The notes under the pieces are model-generated. The model was not told the DNA's origin. It worked only from the letters and a program-made list of their open reading frames with translations, and did no database searches. Shown here piece after piece: positions 25,971-34,604 of a stretch of DNA of 64,000 nucleotides (the stretch's first letter is position 1; each line of letters begins with the position of its first letter). This stretch comes from Eubacterium sp. CAG:248 (lineage in GTDB: Bacteria; Bacillota; Clostridia; Lachnospirales; Lachnospiraceae): positions 62,903 to 126,902 of the forward strand of contig FR886208.1 of assembly GCA_000436475.1 (NCBI GenBank), given 5' to 3'. A program made the position numbers and the translations under genes.

Positions 25971-26753
25971 TTAAATAATACTCTTAAAATTCTCACGCAA
26001 AGACCCTTCTACCCAGTCTGTCACGTATTTTCCATGCTTCTTTATATCATCTGCTGCTGTCTCCATAACATATGAATATGTAACTGAATTAAGCATATCT
26101 ATGTCGTTATAATTATCACCAAATGCCATACATTCATCCCTTGACAACCCAAAATACTCCTGAAGCTGCCTCATGGCTTTTCCTTTGCTGACACTGCTCT
26201 CCATAAAGTCAAGATAAAGCTCTCCTGATACCGCTATTGATGCCTGACCCTTCCACCTGCTAAAGAAATGTTCCTTCGAGTTGTTTATTCCACTAAGGTC
26301 ACATACTGCAATCTTTAATATATCTTCATCTATATCTGAGAATTTATCAATAATAGTTGTTTTATAGTTAACTACCTTGGTCATCCTGTAAAGATATTCT
26401 TCTGTCTTAGGCTTAATGTATGCTGTGTGCTGTCCAGATATAAGCACCTCACAATGTGGCTGTTCATACACATCTTCTATTATCTGAAGCGCAAGCTTTC
26501 TTTCCATGGCTGTCTTTGCTATAACCTCACCACGATACTCACTGAGTGCGCCATTCTCTGATATATATACAAGTCTGTCACTGATAGGCTCAAAAAGTCT
26601 TTTAAGGCTCACTATCTGTCGTCCACTCGCAGGTGCGAAAAGAAGGCCTGCATCTAAAAGCTTACCTATAACCTCTATCGTAGACTTATCAACCTTCTGT
26701 GCCCCATGTCTTAATATAGTTCCATCAAGATCACTTGCAATTAACTTAACCAT
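25971..26753 (-). CDS. Cof-type HAD-IIB family phosphatase
   Basis: Cytoplasmic haloacid-dehalogenase phosphatase, probably acting on sugar phosphates or similar small molecules, 260 residues. Motif I is IASDLDGTIL (nucleophile Asp), motif II ASGR, motif III the KGKAMRQLQEYFG lysine, and motif IV FGDNYNDIDML. The large C2-type cap between motifs II and III defines the IIB class. The 5' end overlaps the 3' end of maf by 13 bases, implying translational coupling. The natural substrate is unknown. Confidence 0.92.
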   Translation of the reverse strand: MVKLIASDLDGTILRHGAQKVDKSTIEVIGKLLDAGLLFAPASGRQIVSLKRLFEPISDRLVYISENGALSEYRGEVIAKTAMERKLALQIIEDVYEQPHCEVLISGQHTAYIKPKTEEYLYRMTKVVNYKTTIIDKFSDIDEDILKIAVCDLSGINNSKEHFFSRWKGQASIAVSGELYLDFMESSVSKGKAMRQLQEYFGLSRDECMAFGDNYNDIDMLNSVTYSYVMETAADDIKKHGKYVTDWVEGSLRENFKSII

Positions 26754-27370
26754 AACTTCAACTCCTGATATACCCTTGATACTGGTAAACCGACAACATT
26801 GTTATAATCGCCATCTATACCTTTGATAAATGCAGCAAAGCTTCCCTGTATGCCATATGCTCCCGCCTTGTCCATAGGCTCACCTGTACTTATATAATCA
26901 TGGATTTCCTTATCTGTAAGCTCATAACAGTATACATCAGTCCTGTTAGAAAAGCTTTTGCTGCTGCCATCACCATAAAGTAATGTAACACCTGTATATA
27001 CCTGATGACAATCTCCTGATAATTCTTTTAATATGCGATATGCATCAGTTTCATCAACCGGCTTTGTCAATATATGCTCCTTATGGCTTACGATTGTATC
27101 TGCTCCTATGATCACATAGCTGCCTGCCATAATATCGTTATACCATTCTCCACTAAGTTTGATATCGTTATCTTTATCTGTTAAGACATTCTGAATCATA
27201 TCGTGTACTGCCTCTGCCTTAACGGATGACAGATATTCAACATATCTGGCTGGTTCCTTTATACTGGTATGCTCATCTGCTTCACTTGTTATGACTGTGA
27301 ACTCAAGTCCAATCTGGCTAAGAAGTTCTCTTCTTCTTGGTGAACCAGAAGCTAGTATTATTCTTTTCAT
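26741..27370 (-). CDS. maf: Maf-family nucleoside triphosphate pyrophosphatase
   Basis: House-cleaning enzyme hydrolysing non-canonical or modified nucleoside triphosphates (dTTP/UTP-type). 209 residues. It begins IILASGSPRRRELLSQIGLEFTVI, with the conserved SxR loop; GADTIVSH and LTKPVDETDAYRILKELSGDCHQVYTGV carry the catalytic Asp and Lys. The C-terminus has MDKAGAYGIQG. It is coupled to the HAD phosphatase by overlap. The 178 bases upstream contain the leuA terminator. Confidence 0.95.
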   Translation of the reverse strand: MKRIILASGSPRRRELLSQIGLEFTVITSEADEHTSIKEPARYVEYLSSVKAEAVHDMIQNVLTDKDNDIKLSGEWYNDIMAGSYVIIGADTIVSHKEHILTKPVDETDAYRILKELSGDCHQVYTGVTLLYGDGSSKSFSNRTDVYCYELTDKEIHDYISTGEPMDKAGAYGIQGSFAAFIKGIDGDYNNVVGLPVSRVYQELKLWLS

Positions 27371-27483
27371 GTTTATTAGTTCCTTTTATCCAATCTGTTA
27401 TTCTAAATAGTTCTTATTGTTTATTATTCTGACATCCCAGACATTACTGCGAACATGTTTTCGCTTTATTGTAACACATAAAT

Positions 27484-27526
27484 AAGCAGTATGCAAAAGC
27501 TAATTTACGTCTTTTACATACTGCTT
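27484..27526 (-). terminator. Terminator of leuA
   Basis: AAGCAGTATGCAAAAG and CTTTTACATACTGCTT (one mismatch, 11-base loop) form a long stem 23 bases after the leuA stop; on the minus strand it is followed by ATTTATGTGTT, a weak T-run. Confidence 0.6.
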
Positions 27527-27548
27527 GTATTATAGTATATCTTTTTTC

Positions 27549-29210
27549 TTAGTTACTCATGCTTCTGTTCATAGCTGATTCTACAGCATCTATAGAAGCC
27601 CTGATGATATCATGGTCGATACCTATACCAAAGTATTCCTTACCATCTTCACCCTTGATGCCTACATAAGCTATCGCACTTGAGTCTGAGCCCTGCTTTA
27701 ACGAATGTTCTTCATAGCACATTACATCACATGGCTTTCCAAAATGCTTTGCAAGTGCGTTACTTACCGCATCAAGACGTCCGTTACCGCCAGCATTGAT
27801 AACAACATCCTTTCCGTCCTCTTCAATAGTGACTTCTGTCTGGATACCATCTATCTGCTTGAAGTGTACTTCTTTAATCTTAAATACTGGTGTGTACTTT
27901 TTATATCTCTTTTCAAATATCTCAAGTACTTCATCTGGTGTAAGTTCCTTATGATGAACATCTGACACATCCTTGACCGCATATCCAAGGTCTTCTCTCA
28001 TAGCCTTAGGAATGAGCATGCCGTAGTTGTGTTCAAGAACGTATGCAACACCACCCTTACCAGACTGGCTGTTTATTCTGATAACATCTGAATCATATGT
28101 ACGTCCAACATCCTCTGGATTGATAGGAAGATATGGAACTGTCCACTTAGATGGATCCTTTTCGATTCTATAGTGCATGCCCTTTGATATAGCATCCTGA
28201 TGTGAACCAGAAAATGCTGCAAATACAAGCTTGCCGCAGTATGGATGTCTCTCATCTATCTTCATCTGTGTAAGACGTTCAAACATCTCTGTAAGCTCTG
28301 GCATGTTAGAAAAATCGAGCTCAGGATCAACTCCCTGTGCATACATATTCATGGCAAGATTAACAATATCAACATTTCCAGTTCTTTCACCATTACCGAA
28401 TAATGTTCCTTCTATTCTGTCTGCTCCTGCAAGTAATCCAAGCTCTGCATCAGCCACTCCTGTTCCTCTGTCGTTATGAGGATGAAGTGATACAACAACG
28501 TTCTCACGGCTATGAAGCATCTTGCTCATGTATTCAACCTGGCTTGCAAATACATGTGGAAGTGACATTTCAACTGTTGCAGGAAGATTGATAATACACT
28601 TCTTATCAGGAGTTGGCTGCCATATGTCTATAACAGCATTGCACACCTCAAGTGCATATTCCGGCTCTGTTCCTGTAAAGCTTTCAGGACTGTATTCAAA
28701 AAGGAAGTTACCACCATCTGCTTCTGCAAGCTCCTTAAGAAGCTTTGCACCTTCTATAGCTATCTGCTTAACTTCTTCCTTAGACTTTCTAAACACCTGT
28801 TCTCTTTGTGCTAAGGATGTTGAGTTATATACGTGTACAATCGCTCTTGGTGCACCTTTGACTGCCTCAAATGTTTTCTTGATGATATGTGGTCTTGCCT
28901 GTGTAAGAACCTGGATAGTAACATCATCAGGAATCATATTCTTTTCAATCAGTGTACGGCAAAGCTCATATTCAGTCTCTGATGCAGCAGGGAAACCTAT
29001 CTCAATTTCCTTAAAGCCAACTGCTATAAGCTTGTTAAAAAATTCGAGCTTTTCATCAAGACTCATAGGTTCAACTAATGCCTGGTTACCATCTCTTAAG
29101 TCAACTGAACACCATGCTGGTGCCTTATCAATATACTCCTTTTTCACCCAGTCGTTACACTCAACTGGTGGCATAAAATAACCTCTCTTATACTGTCTGT
29201 AATCGAACAT
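27549..29210 (-). CDS. leuA: 2-isopropylmalate synthase
   Basis: Condenses acetyl-CoA with 2-ketoisovalerate, the first committed step of leucine synthesis. 553 residues, matching the longer LeuA type. The TIM barrel begins WCSVDLRDGNQALVEPMSLDEKLEFF with the metal-binding Asp. SLHPHNDRGTGVADAELGLLAGADRIEGTLFGNGERTGNVDIV has the metal His pair and conserved loop. The last ~120 residues are the leucine-sensing regulatory domain (TEVTIEEDGKDVVINAGGNGRLDAVSNAL). It is monocistronic, controlled by an upstream T-box with a leucine specifier. Confidence 0.97.
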   Translation of the reverse strand: MFDYRQYKRGYFMPPVECNDWVKKEYIDKAPAWCSVDLRDGNQALVEPMSLDEKLEFFNKLIAVGFKEIEIGFPAASETEYELCRTLIEKNMIPDDVTIQVLTQARPHIIKKTFEAVKGAPRAIVHVYNSTSLAQREQVFRKSKEEVKQIAIEGAKLLKELAEADGGNFLFEYSPESFTGTEPEYALEVCNAVIDIWQPTPDKKCIINLPATVEMSLPHVFASQVEYMSKMLHSRENVVVSLHPHNDRGTGVADAELGLLAGADRIEGTLFGNGERTGNVDIVNLAMNMYAQGVDPELDFSNMPELTEMFERLTQMKIDERHPYCGKLVFAAFSGSHQDAISKGMHYRIEKDPSKWTVPYLPINPEDVGRTYDSDVIRINSQSGKGGVAYVLEHNYGMLIPKAMREDLGYAVKDVSDVHHKELTPDEVLEIFEKRYKKYTPVFKIKEVHFKQIDGIQTEVTIEEDGKDVVINAGGNGRLDAVSNALAKHFGKPCDVMCYEEHSLKQGSDSSAIAYVGIKGEDGKEYFGIGIDHDIIRASIDAVESAMNRSMSN

Positions 29211-29353
29211 TCTTTATTCCTCCTGATTTTAATATAAGTGTTAAAGATAAATCCTTTCATGATATAAGTAAATACCTGTAAATCTATACATTGTATGATT
29301 ATATACCGCATATTAGTTATCAGTTTATGTTAACATAAGAATCGTCCCTAAAC

Positions 29354-29675
29354 TAAAAAAACTTTCGTCTCAGAGAACATACAGTCCAAAGAGACGAAAG
29401 ATATAATTAATCTCACGCGATACCACTCTTATTCGCAGCTTGCACTGCGCTCTCACCGAATACGTGCATATCTTTTAAACTATGCATTATATTCTGTCCG
29501 CTTTAACGGTCGGCCTCCGTCTACGCCTACTCTATATCTGTACGATAAATATTTCGGGTAGCAGCTCCAAGGCGAGTTCAATAAGTTCCTTCCACTGTCT
29601 TGCACCATACGACAGCTCTCTGAAGCCGGTTCTTATCTAATATTCCTCTTCATAGCATTTACTTATTATCAATTA
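29354..29675 (-). promoter_or_regulatory. Leucine T-box riboswitch (leuA leader)
   Basis: The antiterminator T-box sequence AGAGTGGTATCGCG is on the minus strand at 29429-29416. It is followed by a terminator hairpin CTTTCGTCTC/GAGACGAAAG (29400-29362) and a T-run (29360-29355). The upstream Stem I region contains GTGCAAGACAGTGGAAGGAA and TTGAACTCGCCTTGGAGCT. The specifier triplet reads CUC (Leu, 29576-29574), agreeing with leuA downstream. Uncharged tRNA-Leu would stabilise the antiterminator. The 5' boundary is approximate. Confidence 0.93.
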
Positions 29676-29721
29676 GCTAAATGATACCTCATATACCAGA
29701 TATTGTCAACCACAAAATAGT

Positions 29722-29772
29722 AAACTTTATTGCACGAAACTTTATTGCATAACTTTATTCGTAAGTTTATTG
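29722..29772. repeat. Imperfect short tandem repeat, AACTTTATTGC units
   Basis: Four imperfect copies of AAACTTTATTGCA/CG spaced 13-16 bases apart, between the leuA leader and the stop codon of the membrane protein gene. No gene or clear terminator is seen here. Confidence 0.5.
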
Positions 29773-29780
29773 CCACACTA

Positions 29781-31106
29781 TTATAACTTTTTCAAAAATT
29801 CTATATCTTCTTTTGATACTTCACTGTCTGAATAACGTGCTTTTTCATAGTTCTTAGTTATTATGCTGCTTTTTTCTTCATCATCAGTTATAAGCTTTCT
29901 TGTTATCTCATCCGGCATCATTTCCTTATCCGGCTTAACACCAGACAACTTGTTTTTTGTCATATACTTCTTTGATCTGGCATATTTTTTATAAAGCTTT
30001 CTATATTGAATATTATTCTTATCCGCAGGCTCTCTTTCTTTTTCCGGCTTTATTCCATACTGTTCTTTTTCTGAAGCCTTATTAAGATATTCCACCTCAT
30101 CAACATCATCATCAAGTGATCTGCCGAAGTTTTTAGCATATTTTACTATAGCATATATAATCCATATAAATACACCTATGATGGCTGTGATAGCCACTAC
30201 CTCCATAAGTGCATTAGCTATAGCATTATTCTGTGGCACAAAAAGGTCTTCGTTTGTGCCAAACTCCGCCTGTGTAGTCGTTGTTTCTTCCTCATAAACG
30301 GTCGATGAGTCTGGTCCTCTTCCTAAAAGCTTTAAAAGCACCCACAATATAGCCTTAAGAACCGCCATGAGTCCTGCTGATATTGTCTGGAATATATTCC
30401 CATACTTTCCGCTATAGAATATAAGCATTCCAATAACCATAAACGATGCAAACACTATCATCATGATAACATTTATACGCAATATTCTTCTTGCCGGAAA
30501 TTCTGACTTTCCCTCATTTATAGAGAATATCTTATATAGTTCGTTAAGCTGGTTATAAAAAAACTGGCATATTACAAATGCTATAAACAAAAACAGCTGT
30601 ATTCCCATAAGCTTATTATTATGCATATAGCTTCCTGCTATGTAAAATGCAACCATGAATATACCATACGCAATATGCAGCTTTTCCTCTGCTCCTACCG
30701 CAAGCTTCATATCATCACTGCTTCTGCCTGAGACATCATAGCTTATCTCTTCTGCCCTTTCATACTGCTTTTTCTGTATATAAAGGCTTTTTAGCCTTAT
30801 GGAATGTACTGCTATAGCCGCTGCTACAAACACATAACCGGCGAATTCTATATCCGTTTTAGAAAGCTTAGCCGCTATAAAAACAAATACAATATTAATA
30901 AATATAAACAGTGGATAACTTGATACATATTTTCTTGAAAAATATGTTACCAATACAGGAATCAAAACTATAAGGCAGTAATATGATGTATCAGGATTAT
31001 TGCCAGCCAATCCTGTATACACACCCACAGCCATAGACATATATACAATACAGAGTATTAATATTTCAAGCAGAATCCTGCTGTTTCTAATGTGTTTTAT
31101 CTGCAT
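29781..31106 (-). CDS. Membrane protein of a MoxR-DUF58 locus
   Basis: Polytopic membrane protein of 441 residues: six or so hydrophobic helices in the first 280 residues, a cytoplasmic or extracellular linker (TVYEEETTTTQAEFGTNEDLFVPQ), one more helix (IANALMEVVAITAIIGVFIWIIYAIVKYA) and a charged 130-residue tail. This resembles DUF4129/transglutaminase-associated proteins that accompany MoxR and DUF58 genes, but no catalytic motif is visible. It lies 10 bases after the DUF58 gene. Its function is unknown; partnership with the neighbouring ATPase is inferred from gene order. Confidence 0.75.
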   Translation of the reverse strand: MQIKHIRNSRILLEILILCIVYMSMAVGVYTGLAGNNPDTSYYCLIVLIPVLVTYFSRKYVSSYPLFIFINIVFVFIAAKLSKTDIEFAGYVFVAAAIAVHSIRLKSLYIQKKQYERAEEISYDVSGRSSDDMKLAVGAEEKLHIAYGIFMVAFYIAGSYMHNNKLMGIQLFLFIAFVICQFFYNQLNELYKIFSINEGKSEFPARRILRINVIMMIVFASFMVIGMLIFYSGKYGNIFQTISAGLMAVLKAILWVLLKLLGRGPDSSTVYEEETTTTQAEFGTNEDLFVPQNNAIANALMEVVAITAIIGVFIWIIYAIVKYAKNFGRSLDDDVDEVEYLNKASEKEQYGIKPEKEREPADKNNIQYRKLYKKYARSKKYMTKNKLSGVKPDKEMMPDEITRKLITDDEEKSSIITKNYEKARYSDSEVSKEDIEFLKKL

Positions 31107-31116
31107 TATTCCTTCC

Positions 31117-32244
31117 TCATTTCAATACATTCTCATAATACATACTTCCTGTTCCGCTTATAACCTGTGGAACAATCCATATTTTATTAAACTGGCTATC
31201 CATCAGCACACGGGCTGCTTTTTTTATTCTGTCATTTTTATTGGCAGATATAAGAACATATACCATATCATTCTGCATGCCCATACCATCAGCAAGCACT
31301 GTATTATCCTCATATAATGCAGTTATCATATCAGAAAACTCATCCATATCCTGCGATATGTCTATTCTTGCAAGCTCCATATTTATCTTGTTAAAATGTG
31401 ACAGACCTGAACCTGGTTTTATCGTTATATTCTGCTTTGTATCTATATCCCGTCCGTTAGAAACCATAGACACATTAACGCCTCTTGCTGCTAAAAGCTG
31501 TGAAAGTCCAGCTGCTATACTTATAGCGTGTTCTACTATATCCTCCTGAATATATGCGCCTTCACTTTCAAGATTCAGAAGCAGACATACGTTTCTGCTG
31601 ACTGTTTCATTATAATGATTCACCATAAGACTGCCAGTTCTTGCGTATGCATTCCAGTTGATATCCCTTATACTGTCGTAAGACTGATAATCCCTGATTC
31701 CTGCAAACACAAACCTGTCTTCACTAAGATACTTTCTTCTTTCAAGTTCTCCCATAATCATGTTGTTAACATCCGACATCTGCCCTATAGCTGCCGGCTT
31801 TGGAAACACTGTAATGCTGCTGTATAGTCTGCTTTTATGTATCATTATTTCGTTCATAAATGCACCTGGAAAAACCATCTCTACAGCTTCAAGCCTATAT
31901 ACGCCTCTTCTGCTGCACTCAACCTCTATACGCCTTGTAACCTTCTGATTAGAAAGCAGCGAAAACACATCGTTACGATACGTCTTATCAGACACCATGG
32001 AATTCGTATCCTTCTGTCCGAATATAAAGCTTCTGTCTATATCAAACTTTACATTCATGCAGAATACAGGAAGCTTTTTTGCATTTACAACTGTTTCTAT
32101 TATCTCTACTTTATCGTCTTTCGTTGCTGTTGTATGTGAAAAGGAGACATCCGTACTAAGATTCTCATCCCATTTTTTCCTGTATACAACTGATATAACC
32201 TTGTAAACAATAACAACACCTATAAGCATCAAAACAATATTCAT
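31117..32244 (-). CDS. DUF58 domain protein (vWA-like)
   Basis: 375 residues. One or two N-terminal hydrophobic segments (MNIVLMLIGVVIVYKVISVVY), a beta-rich middle, then the DUF58 signature RDYQSYDSIRDINWNAYARTGSLMVNHYNETVSRNVCLLLNLES, followed by a vWA-like fold. DUF58 proteins partner with MoxR AAA+ ATPases in chaperone-like assemblies whose substrates are mostly unknown. The start codon follows the MoxR stop codon directly, so the two are translationally coupled. Confidence 0.9.
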   Translation of the reverse strand: MNIVLMLIGVVIVYKVISVVYRKKWDENLSTDVSFSHTTATKDDKVEIIETVVNAKKLPVFCMNVKFDIDRSFIFGQKDTNSMVSDKTYRNDVFSLLSNQKVTRRIEVECSRRGVYRLEAVEMVFPGAFMNEIMIHKSRLYSSITVFPKPAAIGQMSDVNNMIMGELERRKYLSEDRFVFAGIRDYQSYDSIRDINWNAYARTGSLMVNHYNETVSRNVCLLLNLESEGAYIQEDIVEHAISIAAGLSQLLAARGVNVSMVSNGRDIDTKQNITIKPGSGLSHFNKINMELARIDISQDMDEFSDMITALYEDNTVLADGMGMQNDMVYVLISANKNDRIKKAARVLMDSQFNKIWIVPQVISGTGSMYYENVLK

Positions 32245-33177
32245 CTACTTAGTCCACTCCTCAGTTGGTACTTCAACCTGTGCAAATGCTGCATTAACAG
32301 CCTGTTCCCTGCTTCCCTTTGATACAAGTCCTGTACTAAATACAAGTCTGTGTGCCCATACACATACTGAAAGTTCCTTAATATCAGATGGCACAACATA
32401 ATCTCTTCCGTTCACATATGCATATGCACGTGCAGCATTAACCATGGCTATTGAACCTCTAGGACTTATGCCTATGGCAACCTCTGACATCTTACGTGTC
32501 GCCTGTGCAAGTTCTGCTATATAGTTAATAAGTGATGGATGAATATAGACCTCCTTAGCTTTCTTCTTCATATTTGCAATATCCTGTCTTGTGCATACAC
32601 TTTCAAGGTCTGTAACAGGGTTATTGTTTAAGAATCTGTTAAGTATCTTAACCTCTGCAGCCTTATCAGGATATCCCATCTCAAGCTTCATAAGGAAACG
32701 GTCAAGCTGGGCTTCTGGCAGCGGATATGTACCTGCTGTTTCTACCGGATTCTCTGTAGCAAGTACTATAAATGGTTCTTCCAGCTTAAGTGTATCTCCA
32801 TCTATAGTAACCTGTTGCTCTTCCATACACTCAAGAAGTGCTGACTGTGTTCTTGGTGTCGCCCTGTTTATCTCATCTGCAAGTATGATATTGGCAAATA
32901 CAGGACCTTTACTTAACACAAACTCCCCACTCTTCTGGTTATATATATGAAGTCCTGTTATATCTGACGGAAGTAGGTCTGGTGTAAACTGTATTCTTTT
33001 AAACTCACAATCAATACTCTTAGCTATCGTCTTTGCAAGCATGGTTTTTCCTGTTCCCGGAACATCCTCTAAAAGAATATGTCCTCCGGCAAGTATGCTT
33101 GTAAGCACCTTTACTACCACATCATCTTTTCCAACTATAACTTTACCAACATTGTCTAATATACTGTTTATATTCAT
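32245..33177 (-). CDS. MoxR-family AAA+ ATPase
   Basis: AAA+ ATPase of the MoxR subgroup, 310 residues, thought to remodel or mature partner protein complexes. Walker A is LLEDVPGTGKTMLAKTIA, Walker B FANIILADEINRATPRTQSALLECMEE, sensor 1 FIVLATENPVETAGTYPLPEAQLDRFLMKL, and sensor 2 IGISPRGS. The start ATG at 33177 has GAGG five bases upstream; an in-frame extension to 33330 runs through an inverted-repeat element and is rejected. It forms an operon with the DUF58 and membrane protein genes. Confidence 0.95.
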   Translation of the reverse strand: MNINSILDNVGKVIVGKDDVVVKVLTSILAGGHILLEDVPGTGKTMLAKTIAKSIDCEFKRIQFTPDLLPSDITGLHIYNQKSGEFVLSKGPVFANIILADEINRATPRTQSALLECMEEQQVTIDGDTLKLEEPFIVLATENPVETAGTYPLPEAQLDRFLMKLEMGYPDKAAEVKILNRFLNNNPVTDLESVCTRQDIANMKKKAKEVYIHPSLINYIAELAQATRKMSEVAIGISPRGSIAMVNAARAYAYVNGRDYVVPSDIKELSVCVWAHRLVFSTGLVSKGSREQAVNAAFAQVEVPTEEWTK

Positions 33178-33200
33178 AAATTCCTCTTTTCTATAATATG

Positions 33201-33330
33201 ATGATACCAGGGCCAAAAGGTCTAAACCCACATGAGCTTGCTCATAGGTGGGTGAAAGAGAATTGTGGGAGTGCGTAGCACGGAACAATTCGTAGGTATC
33301 AAAGTCGGGGGATTTTGACCCCGACATCAT
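33201..33330. repeat. 130-bp multi-arm palindromic element upstream of the MoxR gene
   Basis: Begins ATGATACC and ends GGTATC...ATCAT. Inside are three hairpins: CCCACATGAGC/GCTCATAGGTGGG (33227-33252), GAATTGT/ACAATTC enclosing GTGC/GCAC (33260-33291), and GTCGGGG/CCCCGAC (33304-33325). It is GC-richer than its surroundings. It could be a MITE-like dispersed repeat or a structured RNA. No second copy was noticed in the window. Confidence 0.7.
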
Positions 33331-33356
33331 GTTATTAACATATTGTTAAGTATAAC

Positions 33357-33396
33357 AAAAAGGCTACAGAAGTATCAATAACAACTGTAGCTTTTT
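33357..33396 (-). terminator. Terminator of the Lrp-family gene
   Basis: On the minus strand AAAAAGCTACAG and CTGTAGCCTTTTT pair around a 16-base loop, ending in a T-run, 37 bases after the stop codon. Confidence 0.7.
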
Positions 33397-33432
33397 CACA
33401 AAACTTTTTCAATATTGCTTTTACATTATATG

Positions 33433-33897
33433 TTATTCCTGTGGTTCTTCTCCTGGAAGCTCCTGGTTGACATCTATGCCCCTTGGTGCAACAGGCGTAG
33501 AAAATACTATCTGTGTACTTGTTCTTCCAAACTTCTGAAGCTGTCCTATGAATGTATCAAGCTCCATTGTACTTGGAAATACAACCTTTAACAGCATTGA
33601 ATAATTACCTGTTACGCAGTTACATTCAACTACATTAGGGCATGACTTGATAAATGGATAAAACTCCTGCTTCTGTACTGGCGCTACCTCCAGATTAATA
33701 AATGCTGTTATGTGATATCCAAGCTTTAACTGGTTAATCCTAACCTCGTAACCTTCTATGATTTCTTCTTTTTCAAGCCTTTCTATTCTTGCTGATACAG
33801 CCGGTGAAGATAAAAAGACATTCTCAGCGAGTGCCTTAAGTGGCATTCTGGCGTTATTCTGTAGTAATGTTATCAGTTTCTTATCGATTTTGTCCAT
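33433..33897 (-). CDS. Lrp/AsnC-family transcriptional regulator
   Basis: Leucine-responsive regulator type protein of 154 residues. The N-terminal winged HTH is MDKIDKKLITLLQNNARMPLKALAENVFLSSPAVSARIERLEKEEII. The C-terminal RAM (amino-acid binding) domain has ITAFINLEVAPVQKQEFYPFIKSCPNVVECNCVTGNYSMLLKVVFPSTMELDTFIGQL. Length is standard. It is followed by its own terminator, so it is probably monocistronic. The effector and targets are unknown. Confidence 0.93.
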   Translation of the reverse strand: MDKIDKKLITLLQNNARMPLKALAENVFLSSPAVSARIERLEKEEIIEGYEVRINQLKLGYHITAFINLEVAPVQKQEFYPFIKSCPNVVECNCVTGNYSMLLKVVFPSTMELDTFIGQLQKFGRTSTQIVFSTPVAPRGIDVNQELPGEEPQE

Positions 33898-33961
33898 AAT
33901 TGTTCTCCATTTCCATATTTACTATTCTATAGGTTGGTAATCTTTATTAATCAAAAAGTAA

Positions 33962-34003
33962 AAAGGGAACAACTCTGACTATATACGTTAGAATTGTCCC
34001 CTT
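33962..34003. repeat. Intergenic hairpin upstream of the Lrp gene
   Basis: AAAGGGAACAACTCT pairs with AGAATTGTCCCCTTT with two mismatches around a 12-base loop, in the 386-base gap between the divergent Lrp and DUF1292 genes. Rest of the gap: AT-rich promoter sequence only. Confidence 0.55.
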
Positions 34004-34115
34004 TGACTTCAAATATTAACTTATTTGTAATATACACCTTCTTTTCTAAGTTGGCAACCCGGAATATTGTATTTTTTTTCGTACTTATATTATTTTATTA
34101 AGTTTTTTTATTTAT

Positions 34116-34144
34116 TTGTTAAATATAAATTGCTATGATATACA
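34116..34144 (+). promoter_or_regulatory. Candidate promoter of the DUF1292 gene
   Basis: TTGTTA at 34116-34121, 17-base spacer, TATACA at 34139-34144; a leader of about 130 bases precedes the ATG. Confidence 0.4.
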
Positions 34145-34283
34145 ATATATGTTAAAGTCTTATAGGAAAACTTTGTGTCACAGCGCACATGACACATCAT
34201 TGTGATAAAACACCAACTAAAGATAACTTACTTAAGTTAACACAATATTCGTTAATATAAAGTGCGCAGAAATGAGGATTAAT

Positions 34284-34604
34284 ATGTCAGCTAATACAGA
34301 TTACAATAACAATTCAGAATATTCATCTGTAACTCTTTCACTTGATGATGGTACTGAAGTAGAATGTGCAGTCATAAGAACATTCCCTGCTGGTGATAAG
34401 AATTATATAGCACTTCTTCCAATAGCAGATATTGATGAAGATGAAAGCGAGGTATATCTTTACAGATATTCTATCAATTCAGATAATGAACCTGTTCTTG
34501 AAAACATTGAATCAGATGAAGAATATGAGATTGTTTCCGATGCATTTGATGAGGAGCTTGATGCCATGGAGTATGAAGAACTCTATGCACAGGAGGATTC
34601 TTAA
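34284..34604 (+). CDS. DUF1292 family protein (YrzB-like)
   Basis: Small acidic protein of 106 residues. VTLSLDDGTEVECAVIRTFPAGDKNYIALLPI matches the DUF1292 pattern (short beta-rich domain), followed by an acidic tail (DEEYEIVSDAFDEELDAMEYEELYAQED). The ATG at 34284 has GAGG six bases upstream; another ATG at 34272 has none. In other Firmicutes DUF1292 genes lie near yrrK/yrzL; here the gene stands alone, tail-to-tail with the helicase gene, overlapping it by four bases. Function unknown. Confidence 0.88.
   Translation: MSANTDYNNNSEYSSVTLSLDDGTEVECAVIRTFPAGDKNYIALLPIADIDEDESEVYLYRYSINSDNEPVLENIESDEEYEIVSDAFDEELDAMEYEELYAQEDS

Noticed and set aside
33178..33330. N-terminal extension of the MoxR protein by 51 residues
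   Set aside because: It runs through the palindromic element and lacks family similarity; the ATG at 33177 has a good ribosome site and matches the family start.
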